This document shows, one piece after another, positions 1 to 7,098 of a stretch of DNA of 19,803 bases. Below the pieces are notes generated by a model. That model had not been told where the DNA came from and searched no databases. It saw only the letters and a program-made list of their open reading frames with translations. Source of the stretch: Clostridiales bacterium UBA4039 (lineage in GTDB: Bacteria; Bacillota; Clostridia; Lachnospirales; Vallitaleaceae); NCBI GenBank assembly GCA_002382805.1, contig DGAD01000030.1, forward strand, positions 1 through 19,803, written 5' to 3'. Position numbers and translations under genes: made by a program. Position 1 is the first letter of the stretch, and every line of letters starts with the position of its first letter.

Positions 1-20
1 GATAAACTATTCTTGTCCAA
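1..20 (-). CDS. tnpA: N-terminus of probable IS200/IS605 transposase TnpA (runs off left edge)
   Basis: A TTG start at 20-18 is preceded by AGGAGG (27-32) with 6 nt spacing. The readable codons give M-D-K-N-S-L and then TC, the first two bases of a serine codon. TnpA proteins of IS200/IS605 elements, which are small HUH-type single-strand transposases with a Y1 tyrosine, very often open with this motif. Only the first codons are inside the window, so catalytic residues cannot be checked. Confidence 0.45.
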
Positions 21-65
21 TTGACACCTCCTCTGATATTTTGATGCGGTCGGCAAACCAACATC

Positions 66-94
66 ATTATATCACTGGAGGTTTTCTGCTTGAA
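66..94 (-). promoter_or_regulatory. Putative promoter of the tnpA-like gene
   Basis: On the minus strand, -35 TTCAAG (89-94) and a perfect -10 TATAAT (66-71) are separated by 17 bp, about 45 bp upstream of the TTG start. The -35 is weak, but the spacing is ideal. Confidence 0.45.
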
Positions 95-112
95 GCTAAA
101 GCTAATTCTCCT

Positions 113-138
113 CCACCCGCATAGCAGGTGGTTTTTTT
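113..138 (+). terminator. Hairpin with T-tract at the IS-like end
   Basis: CCACC-C-GC / GC-A-GGTGG forms a stem with one mismatch and an ATA loop (113-131), followed by seven T on the plus strand. It reads as a rho-independent terminator for plus-strand transcription and may also be the recognition hairpin of the element end. IS200-type elements are known to carry a terminator near this end. Confidence 0.5.
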
Positions 139-180
139 GATTTCTTCACTTCGTTCAAAAATCACGCTAAAGCGTGCAAT

Positions 181-209
181 AAAAAAACTCGGACACATAT
201 CCGAGTTTT
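181..209 (-). terminator. Rho-independent terminator of the serC-serA-DUF1015 operon
   Basis: AAAACTCGGA (184-193) pairs perfectly with TCCGAGTTTT (200-209) around a 6-nt loop. On the minus strand the stem is followed by a T-run (181-187), 7 bp past the DUF1015 stop codon. A/T-runs on both sides could make it bidirectional. Confidence 0.9.
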
Positions 210-215
210 AGTCTA

Positions 216-1445
216 TTAGTTTATATGTATTCGATGAATAAATAGTCCACTACGTAACTTTGGTTCAAACCAAGTGGACTTTGGCGGCATTAAACGTTCT
301 GCATCTGAGACATCAATCAATTCATGAATTGATGTTGGTTTCATTGAAAATGCCACTTTCATGTCATGATGCACACGCCGCTCAAGTTCTCCTAAGCCAC
401 GTATGCCTCCAACAAAATCAATGCGCTCACTTGTTCTTGGATCTTGAATTCCTAAAATTGGTTCTAGGATGTAATCTTGTAAAATTGAGACATCCAATTC
501 CTTTACCGGATCATTATTCATAGTATCCTTCTTCTTAAAAGCTAGTCCATACCATACATTCTCTAGGTACATCCCAAATGTTCCTTTTTCCTGTGGTGAA
601 AAGGGGTTAATGGACTTTGAAATAATCGAAAAGTTTTGTTCAATTTTTGATAAGAATTCATCCACAGATAATTGATTCAAATCTGTAATCACACGATTAT
701 AATCAAGAATCTCAAGTTCAGAATCCGGAAAAACTACAGCTAAAAATTGTGCTGCTTCACCTTCAAAAGCGTACTTTTGAGCTATCTTTGCCGCTGATGC
801 TGCACGGTGATGGCCATCTGCAATATACAGATTGTTCATTTTCTGAACTTCGTTCTGTATTTTTATTATATCTTCTGTTTTCTTGACTGCATACCCTTTA
901 TGGCGTACCCCATCTTCACCTGTAAATTCAAATATAACCTGTGCTTCTTGTCGTACCTGTTCAAAAAGCATCTGCATGGTATCTGTATTTTTGTACGTTA
1001 GAAATATAGGACCTGTATGTGCCTGAAGTGTATCTATGTGTTGTATACGATCATTTTCTTTTATCTCGCGTGTATTTTCATGCTTTTTTATCATACCTGA
1101 AAGATATTCTTTTGCAAGTACACATCCGACAATTCCTCTTTGTATCTTGCCAAAACGTTCAAGTTCATATATATATAGCTGTTCTTGCTCATCTTGAACG
1201 AATTGTCCATTATGTATCATTTCATTAAAACGCTTTTTTGCCGCTTCATATACTTGACTATCATACATATCAATTTGATTATCTAGTAACGTCTCACCGC
1301 GATCAATTTGAAGAAATGACAACGGATTCGCTTTGATCACTTCCATCGCTTCGACACGGTTATACACATCATAAGGCAATGCTGCAATCTTTTGTGTTAG
1401 ATGCGCTGCTGGTCTTAATGCTTTAAATGGATTGATTGTTGCCAT
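216..1445 (-). CDS. DUF1015 family protein of the serine operon
   Basis: 409 aa and full length for the family. It is the last gene of a serC-serA-DUF1015 operon, 18 bp after serA, with AGGAGG 5 nt before the ATG. No experimentally defined function is known to me for DUF1015. Visible conserved patches are PYDV (24-27), KHENT (121-125) and IADGHHRAASA (208-218); the DGHHR motif resembles the nucleotide-binding G-x-H-R box of ParB/SerK-fold proteins, which include an ADP-dependent serine kinase. No signal peptide or membrane segment is seen, so it should be cytosolic. Its place after serC and serA, with no serB in view, makes it a candidate for the phosphoserine-to-serine step or a serine-related kinase. 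The family call is firm; the function is inference. Confidence 0.9.
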   Translation of the reverse strand: MATINPFKALRPAAHLTQKIAALPYDVYNRVEAMEVIKANPLSFLQIDRGETLLDNQIDMYDSQVYEAAKKRFNEMIHNGQFVQDEQEQLYIYELERFGKIQRGIVGCVLAKEYLSGMIKKHENTREIKENDRIQHIDTLQAHTGPIFLTYKNTDTMQMLFEQVRQEAQVIFEFTGEDGVRHKGYAVKKTEDIIKIQNEVQKMNNLYIADGHHRAASAAKIAQKYAFEGEAAQFLAVVFPDSELEILDYNRVITDLNQLSVDEFLSKIEQNFSIISKSINPFSPQEKGTFGMYLENVWYGLAFKKKDTMNNDPVKELDVSILQDYILEPILGIQDPRTSERIDFVGGIRGLGELERRVHHDMKVAFSMKPTSIHELIDVSDAERLMPPKSTWFEPKLRSGLFIHRIHIN

Positions 1446-1463
1446 GATTGCCTCCTATTAAAT

Positions 1464-2633
1464 CTATTTGATTACACGAACTTTTAATACACCTTCAATC
1501 GCTTTAAGTTTTGCAACAACCGATTCTGTCACAACATCTTCTAAATCAAGTAATGTATATGCATTACCATTTTTACTTTTATTTAGCATGTCCGTAATAT
1601 TAAGGTTGGCATTTGCCAAAACAGACGTTATCTGTCCGACCATGTTAGGAATGTTTTTATGCAAGACACTCAATCGTGCTATCGAATTACATACACCTAA
1701 GTCCGCTGCTGGGTAGTTCACTGAGTTACATATGTTACCATTATCAAGATAATCTTTTAATTGTGCTACTGCCATTTTTGCACAGTTTGTCTCTGATTCT
1801 GGAGTAGATGCACCTAAATGCGGAATTGCAATGACACCATCCATTTCAATTGTTCGCTCATTTGGAAAATCCGTAACATACCGGCTGACTTTTCCAGATT
1901 TTAATGCAGATTCAATGGCATCATCATCCACCAATTCACCTCGTGAAAAATTCAAAATACGAACGCCATCTTTCATCTTATCGATTAAGTCTGTATTAAT
2001 CATTCCCTTTGTTTCATCCATTAAAGGTACATGAACACTAATGTAATCGGATTTTTCCAACAATTCATCCATATTACTTGCTTTATGTACAACACGTTTT
2101 AATCCCCATGCTGCATCGACAGAAATAAAAGGGTCATATCCATATACGTCCATACCTAAGGATATTGCCGCATTGGCAACAAGTGCCCCGATAGCACCTA
2201 GTCCAATGATACCTAATGTTTTGCCCATTATCTCCGGTCCTGCAAAATTACTTTTTCCTGCTTCAACTTTTTTAGCGATATCGCTTTGACCTTTCAGCGT
2301 TTTTGCCCAATCAATGGCTCCCGGAATGTCCCTTGAAGACATAAGCAAACCAGCCAATGCCAATTCTTTGACCGCATTCGCATTGGCTCCTGGCGTATTA
2401 AAGACAACAATCCCTTCTTGCGAACATTGGTCAACAGGAACATTGTTCACCCCTGCGCCTGCTCTTGCAATAGCAGCTACATTATTTGACATTGTATAAT
2501 CATGTAACTTAAAGCTTCGTAGTACTATTCCTTCGTAATCGCCTTCGGCGTTTTCATCAACGACTCTATATTGATCCGATAACAAATTCAATCCTTGTTC
2601 ATCAATTTTATTTAACGTTTTTATTGTAAACAT
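1464..2633 (-). CDS. serA: D-3-phosphoglycerate dehydrogenase
   Basis: Oxidises 3-phosphoglycerate to 3-phosphohydroxypyruvate with NAD, the first committed step of serine synthesis, in the cytosol. With the start used here the protein is 389 aa. The Rossmann motif GLGAIG is at 144-149, and the catalytic triad of the D-2-hydroxyacid dehydrogenase family is visible as R231, E259 and H272. A C-terminal ACT-like domain (about 317-389) is present, so serine feedback is possible. It is a short-form enzyme without the extra ASB domain. The upstream GTG in frame (2645) lies inside the GGAGG ribosome binding site, so one of two adjacent ATGs (2636 or 2633) is the real start; 2633 gives 5-nt spacing. 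It sits 30 bp after serC. Confidence 0.95.
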   Translation of the reverse strand: MFTIKTLNKIDEQGLNLLSDQYRVVDENAEGDYEGIVLRSFKLHDYTMSNNVAAIARAGAGVNNVPVDQCSQEGIVVFNTPGANANAVKELALAGLLMSSRDIPGAIDWAKTLKGQSDIAKKVEAGKSNFAGPEIMGKTLGIIGLGAIGALVANAAISLGMDVYGYDPFISVDAAWGLKRVVHKASNMDELLEKSDYISVHVPLMDETKGMINTDLIDKMKDGVRILNFSRGELVDDDAIESALKSGKVSRYVTDFPNERTIEMDGVIAIPHLGASTPESETNCAKMAVAQLKDYLDNGNICNSVNYPAADLGVCNSIARLSVLHKNIPNMVGQITSVLANANLNITDMLNKSKNGNAYTLLDLEDVVTESVVAKLKAIEGVLKVRVIK

Positions 2634-2663
2634 CATATCCTCCACTTTTCTTGATTTATTGTC

Positions 2664-3746
2664 TTATGCGTGTTTTGCTTCGAATGCTTTCATAAAATCA
2701 ACAAGTTTTTGTACACCTTCAATTGGCATTGCATTGTAAATGCTTGCACGCATGCCGCCAACACTTCGGTGTCCTTTTAAATTAACCATGCCCTGATTTG
2801 CAGCTTCTTTAATAAACTGTGTATTTAATGCATCCTCTTTACAAATAAAGGTAACATTCATCTTCGAACGGCTTTGCTTATCTACAGGCGCTATATAAAA
2901 ATCTGTTGAGTCAAGATAATTATAGAGAAGGTCCGCTTTTTGGATATTTGTTTTTTCAATCGCTTCGAGTCCACCATTTTGCTTGAGCCATTTAAACACA
3001 AGTCCTGCAACATAAATACTATATGTTGGTGGTGTGTTAAACATCGAATCATTATCCGCATGAATTGAATATCTTAACATCGTCGGAACCGATTCAGGAA
3101 CCTCTTGAATTAAATCTTTTCTTATAATTACCGCCGTTACACCAGCTGGTCCCATATTTTTTTGTGCGCCGGCAAAGATGATGCCATAGTCCGATACATT
3201 AATAGGCTTTGAAAGAATGTTCGAAGACATATCGGCTACAACCGGAACGCCTTTTGTATCCGGCAATTTTGTGAATTCCGTACCATAGATGGTATTGTTT
3301 GAGGTAATGTAAAAATAGTCCGCGTCTGGATCAATGGTAAGCCTATCTAAATCTGGTATATAGGAGAAGGTTTTATCTTCCGATGAAGCCAACACCTCAA
3401 CATTCATATATTTTTTTGCTTCTGCAATGGCTTTTTTTGACCATGCCCCTGTATTAATAAATTGAGCTTTTTTATTCTTATTACCAATATTTAATGGAAT
3501 CATTGCAAACTGAAGCGACGCACCACCTTGTAAAAACAGCACTTCATAATTGTCCGGTATTGACAATAAATCTATAAAATCTTGTTTTGCTTCTGCAATA
3601 ATCTTACTATATACTGCTGATCGGTGGCTCATCTCCATGACGCTCATACCTGAGTCTTGATAATTGACTAACTCACTTGCAGCAATTTTTAATACTTCCT
3701 CAGGTAACGTTGATGGTCCAGCTGAAAAATTATAAACACGTTCCAT
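2664..3746 (-). CDS. serC: Phosphoserine aminotransferase
   Basis: PLP enzyme that transfers the amino group of glutamate to 3-phosphohydroxypyruvate, giving phosphoserine; the same family often also serves pyridoxal phosphate synthesis. 360 aa, the standard length. The N-terminus MERVYNFSAGPSTLP is typical, H41-R42 contacts the substrate phosphate, and the PLP lysine lies in the FAGAQKNMGPAGV motif (K196). The C-terminal HRSVGGMRASIYNAMP block is intact. A GTG three codons upstream (3755) overlaps the AGGAG ribosome binding site and is unlikely to be used; ATG 3746 has 8-nt spacing. First gene of the serine operon. Confidence 0.97.
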   Translation of the reverse strand: MERVYNFSAGPSTLPEEVLKIAASELVNYQDSGMSVMEMSHRSAVYSKIIAEAKQDFIDLLSIPDNYEVLFLQGGASLQFAMIPLNIGNKNKKAQFINTGAWSKKAIAEAKKYMNVEVLASSEDKTFSYIPDLDRLTIDPDADYFYITSNNTIYGTEFTKLPDTKGVPVVADMSSNILSKPINVSDYGIIFAGAQKNMGPAGVTAVIIRKDLIQEVPESVPTMLRYSIHADNDSMFNTPPTYSIYVAGLVFKWLKQNGGLEAIEKTNIQKADLLYNYLDSTDFYIAPVDKQSRSKMNVTFICKEDALNTQFIKEAANQGMVNLKGHRSVGGMRASIYNAMPIEGVQKLVDFMKAFEAKHA

Positions 3747-3862
3747 TATTATCACTCCTATTTGTCAGAATTTTGTTGGCTACGCCGTTATATGTTCATG
3801 TAATAATGCGTCTGAGTTTTTCACAGAAATACATACGTATATCTCGCGCGTACACTGTTAAC

Positions 3863-3891
3863 ATTTTATCATATACTTCAATACGTTACAA
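3863..3891 (-). promoter_or_regulatory. Promoter of the serC-serA-DUF1015 operon
   Basis: -35 TTGTAA (3886-3891), 17-bp spacer, -10 TAAAAT (3863-3868). It starts only 4 bp past the stop codon of the upstream mscS-type gene. The predicted leader to serC is about 110 nt. It holds only short stems (for example GGC-GTA-GCC), and no T-box or known riboswitch was recognised. Confidence 0.7.
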
Positions 3892-3895
3892 GAGT

Positions 3896-5131
3896 TTATT
3901 TTTGAATCTTTTTAAAGTCTTGCCCCGTAGGTACCTGAAATAATGAAAGCCCGAAATATGGCAATACCGAATATATATGCTCAAATATGTTCGCTTGTAT
4001 TTCTTCATAACACTTCCAACGAATATCATTACTAAAGCAATAAACCTGTAAAGGGATTCCTTGTCCCGTAGATTCTAATTGCCTAACCATAATAATAAAG
4101 TCTTGGCTAATGGATGGATGTGTTTTCAAATATTCATTGATATATACTCGTAATGTACCTATATTTGTCAATGCACGTTTGTTGAGTGGATGCGTAGATG
4201 CAATCTTTGCATTGTGTGCATTAATATCCTGTTCTTTTTGTTCAATGTAATCTCTTAGCAGTTCTACCTTTTTCAATGCATTCATCTGCTCAGCATCTAA
4301 GAATCGAACATCGCCTCCATCAAGTATGATTTGTCGGGATATCCGTCGTGCTCCAGATTTGCTCATGCCTTCCCAGTTGGTAAATGCTTCTTCAATAAAT
4401 TTATAGGCGGGAATATGTGTAATTGTATTATCCCAATTTTCAACAGAAACTTTAGTAAGGGAAACATCAATAACGGCTCCATTGGCTCTAAACTGCGGCA
4501 TTTCAATCCAGTCACCAATACTTAACAAGCGATTGGTCGATAGTTGTATCCCTGCAACAAACCCTAATATGCTATCTCTAAATACAAGTAAAAGTATTGC
4601 CGACATTCCACCAACACTCGAAAGGAGTGCAAGTGCAGAACCACTGTTGCTAAAATTAACTAATCCAATAATTAATGCAAAAATAAATACTCCGATTTTA
4701 ACTACTTGAAGAAGCCCTTTAATCGGCATATCCTTGGCATAGGGTTCTAAATTATAGATATCATTAACAGCATCCAAAAGCTTAAATACGGCAACTACCG
4801 TAATTGCTATTCCGGAATAGACAAGAATATGTCGAATAACTCGCCCCATGTCCCCGTAGGAGAAGCTAAAAACATACAAAATAATAATCGTTGCAAAATG
4901 GGCAAGCCAATGGAACACTTTTCTATCATAGATCATTTCATCTTTTTTTGTCGGCGTTTTTAATACAATTTTACGTATAACTCGCTGAACAACAGTTGTA
5001 GCTATACGATCAATAATAAACGCAAAAATCAAGGCTAAAACGGTTAACGAAACAAAAATAATAAGAGATCCAAGTTCTCCTTCTGGCTCAATCATTGGAC
5101 TTAACAAATTTGATAATGCATTTTTTAACAC
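3896..5131 (-). CDS. MscS-family mechanosensitive channel, YbdG-like
   Basis: 411 aa membrane protein. Hydrophobic segments are visible near residues 22-42, 75-92, 100-118, 145-165 and 168-200; the last is the Gly/Ala/Ser-rich pore helix region of MscS channels. It is followed by the conserved beta domain (LSIGDWIEMPQFRANGAVID, then NWDNTITHIPAYKF). The block EAFTNWEGMSKSGARRISR and the length close to 410 aa match the YbdG/MscM miniconductance branch rather than short MscS. Likely role: opening under membrane tension during osmotic downshock. The start is GTG at 5131, with AGGA 9 nt upstream. No terminator is seen between its stop and the serC promoter. Confidence 0.9.
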   Translation of the reverse strand: MLKNALSNLLSPMIEPEGELGSLIIFVSLTVLALIFAFIIDRIATTVVQRVIRKIVLKTPTKKDEMIYDRKVFHWLAHFATIIILYVFSFSYGDMGRVIRHILVYSGIAITVVAVFKLLDAVNDIYNLEPYAKDMPIKGLLQVVKIGVFIFALIIGLVNFSNSGSALALLSSVGGMSAILLLVFRDSILGFVAGIQLSTNRLLSIGDWIEMPQFRANGAVIDVSLTKVSVENWDNTITHIPAYKFIEEAFTNWEGMSKSGARRISRQIILDGGDVRFLDAEQMNALKKVELLRDYIEQKEQDINAHNAKIASTHPLNKRALTNIGTLRVYINEYLKTHPSISQDFIIMVRQLESTGQGIPLQVYCFSNDIRWKCYEEIQANIFEHIYSVLPYFGLSLFQVPTGQDFKKIQK

Positions 5132-5148
5132 TTTTCTCTTTCCTTTCT

Positions 5149-5176
5149 TTGTCTTTATATATTATTATGATATACT
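5149..5176 (+). promoter_or_regulatory. Promoter of the HTH regulator gene
   Basis: -35 TTGTCT (5149-5154), 16-bp spacer, -10 TATACT (5171-5176), followed by the ribosome binding site AGAGGGG (5195-5201) 8 nt before the ATG. Confidence 0.55.
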
Positions 5177-5194
5177 ATTTTTATAAATATTCAA
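5167..5194 (-). promoter_or_regulatory. Promoter of the mscS-type gene
   Basis: -35 TTGAAT (5189-5194), 16-bp spacer, -10 TATCAT (5167-5172) on the minus strand. Its -10 overlaps the -10 of the opposing promoter for the HTH gene. Confidence 0.5.
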
Positions 5195-5209
5195 AGAGGG
5201 GAATATACT

Positions 5210-5659
5210 ATGGCCAATCAAAAAAACAAACAATTAACTAATAAAGATACAGAGATTCTATTTAAAGAAATAAAAGAGACCTCCAATATCTATCGTTTTA
5301 TCGAAAAGAATTCTGATCAACTCTATCGCCCTTCACTTGCTGATTATCTCAATTTTTTATTAAAAAAATACGATATATCTAAAAGTGCGCTAATTTTTCG
5401 TTCAGACATATCGCGTCAATACGCCTATGAAATTTTTTCAGGACAAAAAAATCCATCGCGGGCAAAGGTCATCGCCATCATCTTATCTCTTCACCCAAGC
5501 TTAGAAGAAGCTCAACGTCTTCTGACCTATGCCGGTCACCATCCTTTACATCCAAAGGATCTACGAGATACCATTATCATTCATAGCATACAACAAAGGA
5601 TGTCACTTGTAGACACAAACGACATCCTCTATACTTTATCTTTACCGCTTATTGAGTAG
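5210..5659 (+). CDS. Small XRE-type helix-turn-helix protein
   Basis: 149 aa, no membrane segment. A lambda-repressor-like HTH is readable around residues 42-95: LNFLLKKYDISKSALIFRSD, then ISRQYAYEIFSGQKNPSRAK, which looks like the recognition helix region, then a helix ending in LSL. The rest (about 96-149) is helical with no recognised effector domain. It is likely a DNA-binding regulator; targets are unknown. It shares a 78-bp divergent promoter region with the mscS-type gene, so control of that gene and of itself is the simplest guess. Its last 11 bp overlap the 3' end of the rhomboid-like gene on the other strand. The only plus-strand gene in the first 16 kb. Confidence 0.75.
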   Translation: MANQKNKQLTNKDTEILFKEIKETSNIYRFIEKNSDQLYRPSLADYLNFLLKKYDISKSALIFRSDISRQYAYEIFSGQKNPSRAKVIAIILSLHPSLEEAQRLLTYAGHHPLHPKDLRDTIIIHSIQQRMSLVDTNDILYTLSLPLIE

Positions 5660-6458
5660 TATTGTTCTCTTTTATATGCTCATGTTCTGTTAAATGCTTC
5701 ATGCAATACTCATGATATCCTTCACACTTAGAACAATATCTAAATTCCATTGTCGGATCGTCATGCTCTGTAATACCACATACTGTACATTTATGTGCAT
5801 GTTTAGATTTAGGCGTTATGCCTCTCTCATACTGCTGTTTTCTTACTTGATTCTTAACATGTGTCTTGCGATTAGTAATTATATCTTTACCAAAGAATAA
5901 AAGGAAGTTGGATACCCCTGCCAAGACACTAATTTTAGTCGCTGATCCCCCCATAATAAATTGGAAGGCTAATAACCCCGCACTAAAATATGCTAAATAT
6001 TTAATTTTGACCGGCAAAATAAAATAAACTCGCACTTGAAACTCTGGATGTAATCGGGCAAACGCAAAAAATAATGTCATATTCAAATATGTAGAACTTG
6101 CTGTAATACCAAAAATTAAGCTCGTAGCTATCAGCATAATCACACCGGTAAAATAGTATACATTAAACTTAAAGCTTCCCCATGCATGTTCAAGCGTATT
6201 GCCAATCAAGTAATAAAAATACAACACAAAAATAATAAAGATTAAACTACTTGTTGGCGGAATCATAATAAATGTAAATATTCGCCAAATCTCACCCGCA
6301 AACACCCGTTCAGGAATTAGCATCAAAAGATAGGTCAAGGGTGTGGGGTCTAGCTGATCTAAAATAAATACGGCGGCATTGGCAAATACAATATATAGCA
6401 TCAAGTTTGGTATTGCCACCCGACCAAACTTACGCTGTAAACGATCTAAAAACTTCAT
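5649..6458 (-). CDS. Rhomboid-like membrane protein with C-terminal zinc-ribbon-like domain, probably not a protease
   Basis: 269 aa. The first ~190 residues hold about six hydrophobic segments with rhomboid landmarks: EIWRIFTFIM (56-65), GNTLEHAWGSFKF (86-98), and F-x-F-A-R-L-H-P-E (131-139). The GxSG serine motif and the downstream catalytic histidine are not seen; ITASSTYLNM and LAGVSNFLLFFG occupy the matching places, so it is probably an inactive rhomboid homologue. A cytosolic tail from ~190 is basic and then carries C224-x2-C227, C242-x2-C245, C252 and several His, consistent with a zinc-binding domain. Its ribosome binding site overlaps the stop codon of the upstream LiaF-like gene (7-bp gap), so translation is coupled. 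Function unknown; membrane scaffold or envelope stress role inferred from the partner. Confidence 0.75.
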   Translation of the reverse strand: MKFLDRLQRKFGRVAIPNLMLYIVFANAAVFILDQLDPTPLTYLLMLIPERVFAGEIWRIFTFIMIPPTSSLIFIIFVLYFYYLIGNTLEHAWGSFKFNVYYFTGVIMLIATSLIFGITASSTYLNMTLFFAFARLHPEFQVRVYFILPVKIKYLAYFSAGLLAFQFIMGGSATKISVLAGVSNFLLFFGKDIITNRKTHVKNQVRKQQYERGITPKSKHAHKCTVCGITEHDDPTMEFRYCSKCEGYHEYCMKHLTEHEHIKENNTTQ

Positions 6459-6465
6459 AGTATAC

Positions 6466-7041
6466 CTACTTGTCTAATTTGTTTTCTGGTTGCATTATTT
6501 CCTCTGCCGTTTCTTCTATAGCATCTTCAATATCTTCTGCTATTTCTTCAACATCTTCTACGGCATCTTCTACGTCTTCTACAACTTCTTCAACATCTAA
6601 TTGCATGTCCACTTCACTTGTCGGTAACGATGCATCCGTAACCATTAAGCCAGACGCTGTAAGATCATAATTCAGATATAACTGCACTGTTTTTTCAGTA
6701 AACTCATCTTGATGAATTTGCACTCCACTTGCTTTAATACGACCATCACAGATAACTTCTACATGTGGTGGCACGATAACCTTCACTCCACTGCAAAGTG
6801 CATAGATGTCCAAATACACTTCATCTTCTTCAAATTGGGCATCCGCTAAATTGATTTCAACACCTGAGAACATTGTAGCCATTGCATTACCATCAAAATG
6901 GTCATACACTAATTGTTCTCCTTTAAACATATATACTTTATTGTACATTGTACGTACCGTATCGTATTTTTTGTATACCCAAGCAGCTGCACCTAAGACT
7001 GAACTTAACACAACTAATTTTCCTAAATTTTTTCGTCCCAT
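6466..7041 (-). CDS. LiaF-like membrane-anchored protein with acidic C-terminal tail
   Basis: 191 aa. There is one short membrane segment near the N-terminus (about 7-23) after MGRKN, then a beta-rich region (55-125) with the pattern FSGVEINLADAQFEEDEVYLD, SGVKVIVPPHVEV and ASGVQ, which resembles the C-terminal domain of LiaF/VraT-type cell-envelope stress proteins. Residues 148-184 form a highly acidic, heptad-like stretch made of repeated V-E-D-V/A-E units, likely a helix or coiled coil. ATG has GAGGTG 5 nt upstream. It forms a two-gene operon with the rhomboid-like gene. The LiaF link is by pattern only; no LiaRS two-component genes are nearby. Confidence 0.65.
   Translation of the reverse strand: MGRKNLGKLVVLSSVLGAAAWVYKKYDTVRTMYNKVYMFKGEQLVYDHFDGNAMATMFSGVEINLADAQFEEDEVYLDIYALCSGVKVIVPPHVEVICDGRIKASGVQIHQDEFTEKTVQLYLNYDLTASGLMVTDASLPTSEVDMQLDVEEVVEDVEDAVEDVEEIAEDIEDAIEETAEEIMQPENKLDK
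6490..6600 (-). repeat. Short degenerate repeat encoding the acidic tail
   Basis: This stretch is built from variants of a GAAGATGTAGAAGA-like unit on the coding strand (seen as CTTCTAC and CATCTTC runs on the plus strand). It encodes the E/D/V/A-rich tail of the LiaF-like protein. Slippage could change tail length between strains. Confidence 0.6.
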
Positions 7042-7070
7042 ATTATCACCTCGTATCTTTTATTATTTAT

Positions 7071-7076
7071 ATTATA
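7071..7076 (-). promoter_or_regulatory. Putative -10 box of the LiaF-like/rhomboid-like operon
   Basis: A perfect TATAAT lies 30 bp before the LiaF-like ATG on the minus strand. No convincing -35 sits 16-18 bp upstream, so the promoter is weak or needs an activator. Confidence 0.4.
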
Positions 7077-7098
7077 ACATATCTTTTTCTAAAGAATA

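Larger units (their letters stand above)
1..180 (-). mobile_element. Probable end of an IS200/IS605-family element (partial)
   Basis: Seen: reading leftward there is a compact promoter, a strong ribosome binding site and the first codons of a protein beginning MDKNSLS, which resembles the usual N-terminus of IS200/IS605 TnpA transposases. Behind it lie a GC-rich hairpin (113-131) and a second perfect small hairpin CACGC-TAAA-GCGTG (163-176), as expected for the structured left end of this family. The outer boundary cannot be fixed without the rest of the element; about 180 is the furthest point before the neighbouring operon's terminator. The family assignment is inference from seven codons plus layout. 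Confidence 0.45.

Noticed and set aside
3747..3862. Possible T-box or riboswitch in the serC leader
   Set aside because: The leader is only about 110 nt, and no T-box sequence, specifier stem or terminator/antiterminator pair was found; only short 3-4 bp stems.
5649..6458. Active rhomboid protease
   Set aside because: No GxSG serine motif or matching histidine could be read; the scaffold alone does not support protease activity.
6470..6670. Plus-strand frame rich in Ser/Thr opposite the LiaF-like gene
   Set aside because: It is the antisense image of the acidic repeat tail; low complexity and no ribosome binding site.
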